In this document: positions 25,839 through 33,209 of the stretch, piece after piece
How the letters are laid out: every line of letters starts with the position of its first letter
How positions within the stretch are numbered: the stretch's first letter is position 1
DNA from: Paenibacillus sp. JJ-223
GTDB taxonomy: Bacteria > Bacillota > Bacilli > Paenibacillales > Paenibacillaceae
Reading direction: 5' to 3'
Assembly: GCF_927798175.1 (NCBI RefSeq)
Contig: NZ_CAKMMP010000004.1
Coordinates: forward strand, 248,001 to 312,000
Length of the DNA stretch: 64,000 bases
Position numbers and translations under genes: made by a program
The notes under the pieces: model-generated
Seen by the model: the letters and a program-made list of their open reading frames with translations, nothing else
The model's database searches: none
Told to the model about the DNA's origin: nothing

Positions 25839-27476
25839 TTATGGAGTGACGGTTTCCATCCCGGCAAACGGGTTTTCGTCACGATTCGCCGGAAATACGA
25901 AACGGGTAATTTTTTTCTGGTAAACGGCGGTCTTCTTGATATACGAAATTGGTACGATCGCGGACTGCTCCTGCAATGTTTGCAGAATGGAGCCGTACAG
26001 CTCCTGGCGCTTCGTCTCGTCGGTCGAAGACAATACCTCCCGGATCATGCCGTCCAATTTTTTTTTCATCGGGATTGCGCTTAACGTTTCCGAAATGCCG
26101 AAGCCGGGATTCGCGACAACGTTAACGAACGAATGCGGGTCATATGGAGCGCCGTAGTTGTACCAGAAATACAGATCGAAATCGTTCGCTTTCAGGCGCT
26201 TGATTTGTACCGTCAGCTCCAGGCCTGTGAGGTTGACCTTTACGCCAAGCTGGCTCCATTCGGCCTGAATCGTTTCGGCCATCGCCTTCTGGATCGGGTC
26301 CGTCTTGTCAAAGATCATCTCGAATTCGAGCGGCTGACCGTCTTTTTCCCGCACTGTGCCGCCTGACGGCAATGTCCAGCCCGCTTCGTCCAGCAATGCC
26401 ATCGATTTCTGCACATTGTATTGAATCGGCTCCAGATCGACGTTGGTATACGGATAGTTTTTGGACAACACCGAGTCGGCCGGTTCTTCCAGCCCCGACG
26501 TAATGCCTTCTACCATCGCCTGTTTGTTAAAACCCTGTTGTAACGCCATGCGTACCCGAACGTCGGCCAGCTTTGGATTGGAGGAATTCAGGAGCAAACT
26601 CCGCGTTCCCACCGGATCGGATAATTGAGTCGTGTACGCTTCGTTCTCGCGAAGCTGTTTGAACGCATCGAGACTGATGACGCCTTCACCGTAAATCAGG
26701 TCCAAATCTCCCTTTTCAAAGGCAGCCACGCGCGTTTCTGCATCGGGGATGATTTTCACGGTAACTTCATCGATGGCCGGCGCGGTTCCCCAATAATTCG
26801 GGTTGCGTTTGAACACGGCATACTCGTCCTGTTTATATTCAGCCAGCATCCATGGACCTGTTCCGACAGGCTCCTTTATGCCCTCCGACGTGTCTCCGTT
26901 ATCGGGAAAGCCTGCCTCGCCAAGGAAGCGAAACGGACGGACGACAGACAAATCCTGAAGTACCGGATAATACGGCTCGGTGAGCGTCAGGCGAAACGTG
27001 TGGTCATCCACCGCTTCCGTCTTGGCGATGACATTAACCACGCCCAGCCAGCTGTGGGTGTCTTTATGTTTCATCACCGCATCAAAATTCTTTTTGACGA
27101 TCCCGGCGTTAAAATCCGTTCCGTCCGAGAACTTTACGCCTTGGCGAAGCTTGAACGTGTATGTTTTCCCGTCATCCGAGATGGTCCATGATTCGGCCAA
27201 AGCCGGCTCCAGCTTTCCGTTCTCTTGGTAACTCACCAGCGGCTCATACAGCATGGATTGGGCAAACAATTGCGAAGGGTTATACGTGTGAGGATTCATC
27301 GTGCCGATATCGCGAGGCCAGGACATCGTGATCGATTTGGCCTGGGATGATCCGTTTGAGGATGTGTTCGAAGATTCCGCGCCGTTCTCTGTATTGCTGC
27401 AGCCAACGACAACAAAGAGAAGCAAGAGCGTGGTCGCCAGCAGCAGGGCCGCGGTTTTACGATGATGTGTGAACAT
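25839..27476 (-). CDS. nikA: NikA-like substrate-binding lipoprotein (nickel or metal-metallophore)
   Basis: A 545-residue family-5 solute-binding lipoprotein with lipobox VVVGC. Long stretches match E. coli NikA as I remember it: a NPHTYNPSQLFAQSMLYEPL block, YYPVLQDL followed by RPFRFL, GTGPWML, YTTQLSDP and GAPYDPHSF. That favours nickel, free or carried by a small chelator, over peptides. I start it at ATG 27476, which gives a clean signal peptide; an upstream in-frame extension runs through the operator. First gene of a nikABCDE-ordered operon under a perfect Fur box. No metallophore synthesis genes (cntKLM type) lie in the window. Confidence 0.82.
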   Translation of the reverse strand: MFTHHRKTAALLLATTLLLLFVVVGCSNTENGAESSNTSSNGSSQAKSITMSWPRDIGTMNPHTYNPSQLFAQSMLYEPLVSYQENGKLEPALAESWTISDDGKTYTFKLRQGVKFSDGTDFNAGIVKKNFDAVMKHKDTHSWLGVVNVIAKTEAVDDHTFRLTLTEPYYPVLQDLSVVRPFRFLGEAGFPDNGDTSEGIKEPVGTGPWMLAEYKQDEYAVFKRNPNYWGTAPAIDEVTVKIIPDAETRVAAFEKGDLDLIYGEGVISLDAFKQLRENEAYTTQLSDPVGTRSLLLNSSNPKLADVRVRMALQQGFNKQAMVEGITSGLEEPADSVLSKNYPYTNVDLEPIQYNVQKSMALLDEAGWTLPSGGTVREKDGQPLEFEMIFDKTDPIQKAMAETIQAEWSQLGVKVNLTGLELTVQIKRLKANDFDLYFWYNYGAPYDPHSFVNVVANPGFGISETLSAIPMKKKLDGMIREVLSSTDETKRQELYGSILQTLQEQSAIVPISYIKKTAVYQKKITRFVFPANRDENPFAGMETVTP

Positions 27477-27511
27477 GGATGCAGTACCCCTTTTCAGTAT
27501 TATGCAAAATA

Positions 27512-27526
27512 TGATAATGATTATCA
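27512..27526. promoter_or_regulatory. Perfect 7-1-7 Fur box
   Basis: TGATAATGATTATCA is an exact 7-1-7 Fur palindrome, extended by further dyad bases on both sides. It lies about 14 bases downstream of the -10 of the nikA promoter and over the start of the transcript, an ideal repressor position. A Zur box would read TCGTAATNATTACGA, which this does not. Confidence 0.88.
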
Positions 27527-27539
27527 TAATCATGGATTA

Positions 27540-27568
27540 AGAATAGGGACGAGCGCCGATTTTGTCAA
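27540..27568 (-). promoter_or_regulatory. Sigma-A promoter of the nik-like operon
   Basis: On the minus strand TTGACA (27568-27563), 17 bases, TATTCT (27545-27540). Confidence 0.85.
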
Positions 27569-27605
27569 TATAAATTAAATGAAATGCACCTCCGGAACAT
27601 ATAGA

Positions 27606-27664
27606 CAAAAAAAATATGCCCGTACAGAGCCGCTTGCACTCAGCAAGCTCTCTTACAGGCATAT
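27606..27664 (-). terminator. Terminator of the envelope locus
   Basis: TATGCC ... AGAGCTTGC / GCAAGCGGCTCT ... GGCATA stem; on the minus strand it is followed by eight T. Confidence 0.88.
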
Positions 27665-27677
27665 CCATTAACTCATG

Positions 27678-29651
27678 CTATTGGTCGCTGTTATTCTCCT
27701 TTTTTTTGTTCTTCGGCGTACCGTCGAGGCCATAGACCTCGTCATAAGCTTCAAAAATTTTACGGGCAATCGGAGATGCGCTAACCGATCCGAACCCGCC
27801 TTCAGGAACGACTACAGCTACGGCCAGTTTCGGGTTTTGTCTTGGTGCAAAAGCAATAAATACGCCGTTTTCTTTCTTGTTTGGCCCGCTGCCCTGCTGT
27901 GATGTGCCTGTCTTACGCGCAAAATCGTAAGGAAATCCGTCAAACGTGCTGAGCTTGGTCGCCATGCCGCGATGAATCTCGTCCCAATACGCATCGGGGA
28001 ACTCGACTTCGTTGAGCACCTTCGGTTTGATCTTGCGAACCACGTTGCCGTCGGCATCGCGAATTTCCTTCACCAGATGCGGCTCCATCCGTTTGCCCTT
28101 GGTCGCAATGGTAGTCACGTATTGGGCTAATTGCAGCGTCGTATATTTCGCCTGTTGGCCGAAGGAAGCAAACGCCAATTTGGTCAAGCCGGATTCAGAG
28201 GACTCATTGTATTCCAGTCGGCCCAAAAACTCACCAGGCAGATCCACTCCCGTAGATACGCCCAGCCCGAATTGCTTCATATATTCGTCCCATTTGTCGA
28301 CGCCTTTGTCACCTCCATACTTCGCATACAAGCGTTTACCCACCATATCGATCATGAAGGCGTTGGAAGATTTCTGAATGGCCTGTCTGGCGTTGATGTG
28401 GCCGTTGTAAGCGGCGCCTGCGTTCTGGATGCGTCTTCCATCCTTGCCCAAGGTGGTATACCCCAGATCGGGATACGTCTCTCCCGCTGTAAAAAGCCCT
28501 TCCTTCAGACCAATCAGCACGCTGAGCGGCTTGATGACCGACCCCAACAACACAACAGATTCGGCTCGCTTGCGCGAATCGTCGGGCGGGAAGGAAGCAA
28601 TCGTCCCGTTCCGGTACACGTATTTGATTTTGTCGTAATCCCATTCGGCATTTGGATCGTAATCCGGCATGCTGGCCATCGCCACCACGTTGCCAGTATC
28701 GATTTCCATGGCCACCGCATAACCGGTTACGGCATTAGGCAGCTTGCGCAGTTCATCCGTAATAGCCTGCTGCGCCGCCATTTGAATGTCTTTGTGGATG
28801 GTGGAAATAAGGCTGTATCCCTTTTCGGGAGGCGTCTGCACGATGTTCCCCTCCGGCAAGTTGCGCGAGTTGATGTCGATGGACTGGTATCCGCTGCGCC
28901 CGCGCAGTTCTTCCTGATATTGATATTCCAGCCCGTCCGCACCGACCATTTCTTCCTGAGCGTAACGAAGGCCCGGATCACGCTGGTCGACTCCGCTGCT
29001 GGCGATCTCCTGATACTTTTTCAAGGTTCCCAGCCCCTTGTACTCCCGCGTATACCCGATAACTTGAACGGCCACTCCGTCCGGGTCGTATCGGCGCACA
29101 TTTTCCTCAAGCACCATCACGCCGGGATGCTGGGCCTTGTTTTCCATGAAATATGCGATTTCTTTGGTGTTCAGATCGGATTTGACCAAACGCGGCGTGT
29201 ATCCGTGCGTCTTCTGGTAATCCAGATCAAGGCGTTTGATGATTTCTTCCGCGTCCGGCTGTTCTTTGTCCCCGGGATTAAACTGCTTGAATATGCCGGC
29301 GAGATCTTCTGCGAGCTTCTGTGCCTCTTCCTGTCTAGCCCCATTGCTGTAATCTTCGTAAAGCAACACGTATAGCGACTGCACGGGCTCGGAATAAGCA
29401 AGCGCGATCTTGCCCGTAGCGTCATAAATCGGACCGCGCACAGGCGCCAGCGGAATGTCTTTCGTATTCCGACTGGTTTCCATGTACGTCAGTTCCGGCC
29501 CTTCGACAAATTGAATATAAGCCAGTCTGAATATAAGAACGCTGAAGATGACAAAGGCCACGAAAAAAAACGTATTCATCCTTAAGCTTGAAGGCGTGTT
29601 GATCTGCCCATCCTCTTGAGTTTTCTTTTTCTTTCCCCAAAGCTTGAACAT
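27678..29651 (-). CDS. Class B penicillin-binding protein, transpeptidase (PBP2/PbpH-type), copy 1
   Basis: A 657-residue membrane-anchored transpeptidase that cross-links peptidoglycan outside the membrane. One N-terminal membrane segment (about residues 25-47) is followed by a PBP-dimer domain. The transpeptidase domain carries SxxK (S371-V-I-K374), SxN (S428-S-N430) and KTG (K580-T-G582). No PASTA domain is present. The ATG at 29651 has GAGGT at 7 bases. It is about two thirds identical by eye to the PBP at 33210-35237, with the same motif spacing, so the two are paralogs. Last gene of the co-oriented block, followed by a strong terminator. Confidence 0.93.
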   Translation of the reverse strand: MFKLWGKKKKTQEDGQINTPSSLRMNTFFFVAFVIFSVLIFRLAYIQFVEGPELTYMETSRNTKDIPLAPVRGPIYDATGKIALAYSEPVQSLYVLLYEDYSNGARQEEAQKLAEDLAGIFKQFNPGDKEQPDAEEIIKRLDLDYQKTHGYTPRLVKSDLNTKEIAYFMENKAQHPGVMVLEENVRRYDPDGVAVQVIGYTREYKGLGTLKKYQEIASSGVDQRDPGLRYAQEEMVGADGLEYQYQEELRGRSGYQSIDINSRNLPEGNIVQTPPEKGYSLISTIHKDIQMAAQQAITDELRKLPNAVTGYAVAMEIDTGNVVAMASMPDYDPNAEWDYDKIKYVYRNGTIASFPPDDSRKRAESVVLLGSVIKPLSVLIGLKEGLFTAGETYPDLGYTTLGKDGRRIQNAGAAYNGHINARQAIQKSSNAFMIDMVGKRLYAKYGGDKGVDKWDEYMKQFGLGVSTGVDLPGEFLGRLEYNESSESGLTKLAFASFGQQAKYTTLQLAQYVTTIATKGKRMEPHLVKEIRDADGNVVRKIKPKVLNEVEFPDAYWDEIHRGMATKLSTFDGFPYDFARKTGTSQQGSGPNKKENGVFIAFAPRQNPKLAVAVVVPEGGFGSVSASPIARKIFEAYDEVYGLDGTPKNKKKENNSDQ

Positions 29652-29805
29652 GCTGTGTACCTCACCCATTCCCTGTCCAAAATAGTCTATACTTCATAAA
29701 ACTCCCCCAGTGAAAGCACAACTCTGGATATTAACAGTCTACCAAAGCCACACTCCCATGTCGCCCAAATTTTGGTTACACTTTCGTCATCTGGAGGTTG
29801 GCATG

Positions 29806-29840
29806 GTAAAGACCCCTCCTGATCATACGGAGAGGTCTCG
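29806..29840 (-). terminator. Probable terminator after the zinc-ribbon genes
   Basis: AGACC-CTCC pairs with GGAG-AGGTCT around a nine-base loop; the minus-strand T tract is short. It would separate the zinc-ribbon genes from the downstream PBP. The rest of the 250-base gap shows nothing else. Confidence 0.55.
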
Positions 29841-29901
29841 CATCATTAATAATGGAATGAAGCTACGTACACCTTATACTCATGGCTTATTGTTCTGAAA
29901 A

Positions 29902-30300
29902 TCAAGAAGCCCGCAACGTGCTGCCACAAAACTCGCATTGGGATGAAGAATGGACAAGAACCTGCTTCTGGGCACCACAACCTGGACAATGAACACTCAC
30001 CTTGTCGGGCGGTGTCCCCTCGTGCTCTGATTCTCCTTCTTGTTGCCGTTCAGGCTCCGATCCCGGCCAGTCGGTCAAATCATCCCATTTAGTCCCACTC
30101 TCTTTTGGCTTCCCTTGTCCAAACAACGGTTGTCCTTTAAACAACTTCACAACGACGTATAGCACCGTCAAACTCGGAATAAGATGAAAACAAATAGCGA
30201 CGACGATATCGAATCCGCCTGCCTTTGCCGTTTGAAAAGCAAGCGAGAGCGAGGGCAAAAAGCACAACATAAACAAAATGACTCCAAAAAATTTTTTCAT
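29902..30300 (-). CDS. Small membrane protein with C-terminal zinc ribbon (A)
   Basis: A 132-residue protein: two hydrophobic segments (about residues 4-22 and 28-50), an acidic Glu/Pro/Asp linker, and a C-terminal zinc ribbon of the form CPGC-x13-CEFC. The ATG at 30300 has GAGGGG at 6 bases. It begins 11 bases after its neighbour and shares the architecture and exact cysteine spacing of the 190-residue protein, so the two are probably diverged duplicates. The ribbon should be cytoplasmic if both termini are inside. No known domain function; recognised only as zinc-ribbon membrane protein. Confidence 0.75.
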   Translation of the reverse strand: MKKFFGVILFMLCFLPSLSLAFQTAKAGGFDIVVAICFHLIPSLTVLYVVVKLFKGQPLFGQGKPKESGTKWDDLTDWPGSEPERQQEGESEHEGTPPDKVSVHCPGCGAQKQVLVHSSSQCEFCGSTLRAS

Positions 30301-30311
30301 GGGCTGCCCCT

Positions 30312-30884
30312 CTATGAAAATCGGACGGTCGTGCCGCAGTAATCGCACACGGCAGAAACATTGCCCTCAAACTTCACGTTGGCCCCACAGCCTGGACATT
30401 GTGCCGCCGTAGGTTTCGGTGGGTTCGCTTGCTCCTGCCGGCGATTATTATCCGTTGAAAATGTCGAGGTATCGAACGTTCCTCCTGCGCCCCCGGAACT
30501 ATTCGGGTTGAAAGAAGAAAACTGGGTATTCCAATTGATGTCGATTTGCTGCCCCTGATTACCGTTCGTAATTCTGACGCTCTGTTGTCCTTGATTTTGC
30601 ATGTTTCCTGCTGATGGCTGATAACGTCCTCCTTGTGGACCGCCGTTATAGCCATTGGATGGATTTCTGAACGGATTGTTCTGAGCATTATATGCCGGGT
30701 TTGGGACTGGTTTGCCTTTAAGCTGCTTGATTCCAAGCCACCAAAACGCGATGGCAGGCAGTAAAAAAACAACAAAAGCAATAATCACATGAGCCGCTTC
30801 AGATGCACTGACCAATAAAGCAAAACATCCAAATGAAAAAATTGCCCCTAATAAAATTAAAATGATACCAAAGAACTGTCTCAT
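30312..30884 (-). CDS. Membrane protein with Gln/Asn-rich linker and C-terminal zinc ribbon (B)
   Basis: A 190-residue protein. Two hydrophobic segments lie at about 5-25 and 29-48. A low-complexity linker of about 90 residues follows, rich in Asn, Gln, Gly and Ser (NNPFRNPSNGYNGGPQGG is typical). It ends with CPGC-x13-CDYC, the same zinc ribbon as the neighbouring 132-residue protein. The ATG at 30884 has GGAGG at 8 bases. It lies between the SPFH pair and protein A on one strand with small gaps. The function is unknown. The disordered linker could let the ribbon dock onto a partner such as the SPFH protein. Confidence 0.75.
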   Translation of the reverse strand: MRQFFGIILILLGAIFSFGCFALLVSASEAAHVIIAFVVFLLPAIAFWWLGIKQLKGKPVPNPAYNAQNNPFRNPSNGYNGGPQGGRYQPSAGNMQNQGQQSVRITNGNQGQQIDINWNTQFSSFNPNSSGGAGGTFDTSTFSTDNNRRQEQANPPKPTAAQCPGCGANVKFEGNVSAVCDYCGTTVRFS

Positions 30885-30924
30885 GCTCGGTTCCTCCAAA
30901 ACGTGTTATGAAACACATTGAATA

Positions 30925-31662
30925 TTACGATTTGGCCATTAACACCTGTTGATTGCGTGCGCTTAAACGATTCTGAAGATCTGCAATACGCTGATTTATC
31001 CAATTTGCTTCAAGAGGTTGGCCTTTGTCATGCTCGTCATGCATTTGTTGACTTAATAATTGAATGTCGGCAAGCAGCTGATGATCCGTATACATGATCG
31101 CCTTAGGTGTAACAGGATCACTGTATCTCACATTTTCAATCAATGCTGCCACCTGCCTGCGCACTTCCTCCATTCCCTCCACTTCCAATAAGCCAAGTTT
31201 CCGCTCCAGTTCCTGCAGTGCCATCTCAATTTGTTGCAAATGGACGACCTGGGATTGCGTATCAAGTTCGCGGTCTTCGACTGACCGCAGCCAGATCATG
31301 ATCAGCCCCACCAAAATAATGGCTGAAACCATGGTCAAAACATGCACGAGAAGATACCCGCGCAATGCTACATGGGCCACGTTCGTAAATAATGAGTACA
31401 TGATGACCGCTGCAAAATAGACAACCAAAACGGTACCAATGGCTGTGTAACCCGGCACAAAACGTTTGACTTGATCGAGATTGCGAATGATATATACGGC
31501 ATAACCCCATATTGCAGTCAAAGCGATGCAGCTCACAAACAAAGAGATCCAGAACGAAATATTAAAAATGCTGAACAAGGAAAAAAAGATGGCTGAAACG
31601 GCAGCTAGTGCTGCGACATACAGAACGGTGGAGATGTTAATCGCGAATCGGTTCGATGTCAT
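30925..31662 (-). CDS. Polytopic membrane protein with cytoplasmic coiled coil
   Basis: A 245-residue protein with four hydrophobic segments in the first 125 residues, the last ending IILVGLIMIWLRSVEDREL. A charged helical stretch follows (ALQELERKLGLLEVEGMEEV and onward) that looks like a coiled coil of about 100 residues. No cysteines form a zinc ribbon. Its ATG overlaps the stop of the SPFH gene (ATGA), so the two are translationally coupled and likely act together. I do not recognise a named family. Confidence 0.75.
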   Translation of the reverse strand: MTSNRFAINISTVLYVAALAAVSAIFFSLFSIFNISFWISLFVSCIALTAIWGYAVYIIRNLDQVKRFVPGYTAIGTVLVVYFAAVIMYSLFTNVAHVALRGYLLVHVLTMVSAIILVGLIMIWLRSVEDRELDTQSQVVHLQQIEMALQELERKLGLLEVEGMEEVRRQVAALIENVRYSDPVTPKAIMYTDHQLLADIQLLSQQMHDEHDKGQPLEANWINQRIADLQNRLSARNQQVLMAKS

Positions 31663-32966
31663 GCTCCCCCGCCCCCTTGCTGTAAATTATAGCCGCAGTT
31701 CAGACAGAACTTTTGTCCCGGCTTGACCTCATGCTGACACTGACCGCAGTTCAGTACCAAACTGGAACCGCAATTGCCGCAAAATTTGGTATTGCCTGTA
31801 TTGAGATGACTGCAGTTCGGGCAAGGACGAGGCATCGGTTCGCTGCACTTAACGCACTGCGAGCTTCCAAGCGGATTGTCGGCTCCGCATTTTGGACAGG
31901 CGTTGTAAGGATCTCCGCAGTTAGGACAGAATTTAGTCCCGCTCTGAAGCGGGTGTCCACAAGAATTGCATCCGTTCACAGCGCCTTGACTGACCATCGC
32001 TTTCCCGCACTTCGCACAGTATGAGGAACCTTTGCTATTCATGTGTCCACAGTTCCCGCACGATTGCAATTCCACGCTTTCACTGGTGCTCATCACCTGC
32101 GACAATTGAGACATGGCGCTGGCAAACGGGCCTCCCATACCAAGCCCCATTCCCATGCCAAGTCCGGCTCCCATTAGGCCCGATTGCATGCTTCCTTCGT
32201 TTTTAGCCGCCCCCTCCAACGTATCGAAGGAGCGTTCCTGTTGGTAATTGAATCCGATAATATCCATTTCTGCCTTTCGGGCCAGCGCCTCCCTGAGCCG
32301 CTTTACGGATGGGTCATCATCCGGATGGTTAATGCTATGAATATAAAAATTAATAAGCTGAATGCCGTATTCCTCAAATGCCGATTTGATGATTTCCGTG
32401 AAATGCCCCGACATTTCGTTGATGAATGCATTAATTTCCAACACGCTAATTTTTTTATGTACGAGATATGAAGTGAGCATTGAATTCATGTTCATAATGA
32501 TGAGTCCGCGAAAATAATTAATCAAGTTCGTTTCATTAAAGACAGGCAGCGTTCCGACAAGTTTGACGAGAAATTTGCGCGAATCCGTTATTCGCAATCC
32601 CATCTGGCCGAAGGCACGCACCGGAATAATGATATTATACTTCGGATCCTGTACCTGGATGGAGTTCGGAGTTCCCCATTTTACGTCAAGGGCGCTTACT
32701 TTATTGATATACCAAACTTCTGCGGCAAATGGCGACTTCCCCCCGAACGGCAGGTTGATGATGTTGTTGAGAATAGGAATGTTGGCCGTGCTCAGGGTAT
32801 GTCTTCCAGGTCCGAATAAATCCAGCGCCCTCCCATCCTTGAACAGGATCGCTTCCTGTGATTGGTTTACGATCAATTGCGTCCACGTTCCCATTTCGGT
32901 TTCGGGATGCTTCCACGCAAACACGTCTGGGGTACCATCATATTTAATCACGTCAATAATTGCCAT
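31659..32966 (-). CDS. SPFH-domain protein with five tandem zinc ribbons (YdjI-like)
   Basis: A 435-residue protein. Residues about 20-250 form the SPFH/virion-core-like domain found in Bacillus YdjI (GPGRHTLSTANIPILNNIINL is a landmark). A Gly/Met-rich hinge (residues 260-280) follows. Then come five zinc ribbons, each exactly CxxC-x10-CxxC, at C303-C320, C333-C350, C357-C374, C382-C399 and C407-C424. SPFH proteins assemble into rings or scaffolds at membranes. There is no membrane helix, so it probably binds a membrane partner. The ATG at 32966 has AGGA at 8 bases. In Bacillus a relative lies with pspA; no pspA is present here. Confidence 0.85.
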   Translation of the reverse strand: MAIIDVIKYDGTPDVFAWKHPETEMGTWTQLIVNQSQEAILFKDGRALDLFGPGRHTLSTANIPILNNIINLPFGGKSPFAAEVWYINKVSALDVKWGTPNSIQVQDPKYNIIIPVRAFGQMGLRITDSRKFLVKLVGTLPVFNETNLINYFRGLIIMNMNSMLTSYLVHKKISVLEINAFINEMSGHFTEIIKSAFEEYGIQLINFYIHSINHPDDDPSVKRLREALARKAEMDIIGFNYQQERSFDTLEGAAKNEGSMQSGLMGAGLGMGMGLGMGGPFASAMSQLSQVMSTSESVELQSCGNCGHMNSKGSSYCAKCGKAMVSQGAVNGCNSCGHPLQSGTKFCPNCGDPYNACPKCGADNPLGSSQCVKCSEPMPRPCPNCSHLNTGNTKFCGNCGSSLVLNCGQCQHEVKPGQKFCLNCGYNLQQGGGGA

Positions 32967-33140
32967 GGTCCGATTCCTCACTTTATGCGTACTAGATGAT
33001 TCTTTCATATAACATGGTTCGACATGTCTTGTTGATAAGGCTGATCAAACGCCGTCGAACTTTCATCATTTTACCATTTCCATCCTTCAAGTGCATTATC
33101 GAATAGTACCTTTTTCCTGAATTTCTCCAATTACTTCGCT

Positions 33141-33187
33141 AAAAAAAGACGACCTCCCTCCAGATCCATCCGAAGGGAAATCGCCTT
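33141..33187 (-). terminator. Terminator of PBP copy 2
   Basis: A 12-base-pair stem (GGCGATTTCCCT with AGGGAGGTCGTC, including G-U pairs) followed by seven T on the minus strand. Confidence 0.82.
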
Positions 33188-33209
33188 GGTACTTATTCAT
33201 TCAGTTGAC

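Noticed and set aside
25839..27476. Oligopeptide-binding protein
   Set aside because: The match to NikA runs through several blocks including the RPFRFL and GAPYDPHSF stretches, and the box is Fur-type, so a metal role is preferred.
28131..29375. A 414-codon open frame on the plus strand
   Set aside because: Opposite strand of PBP copy 1, whose catalytic motifs are intact; the frame is a shadow.
31659..32966. A phage or virus origin for the SPFH gene, suggested by the 'virion core protein' naming of some relatives
   Set aside because: No other phage genes occur in the window; the label comes from a distant similarity and SPFH fits better.
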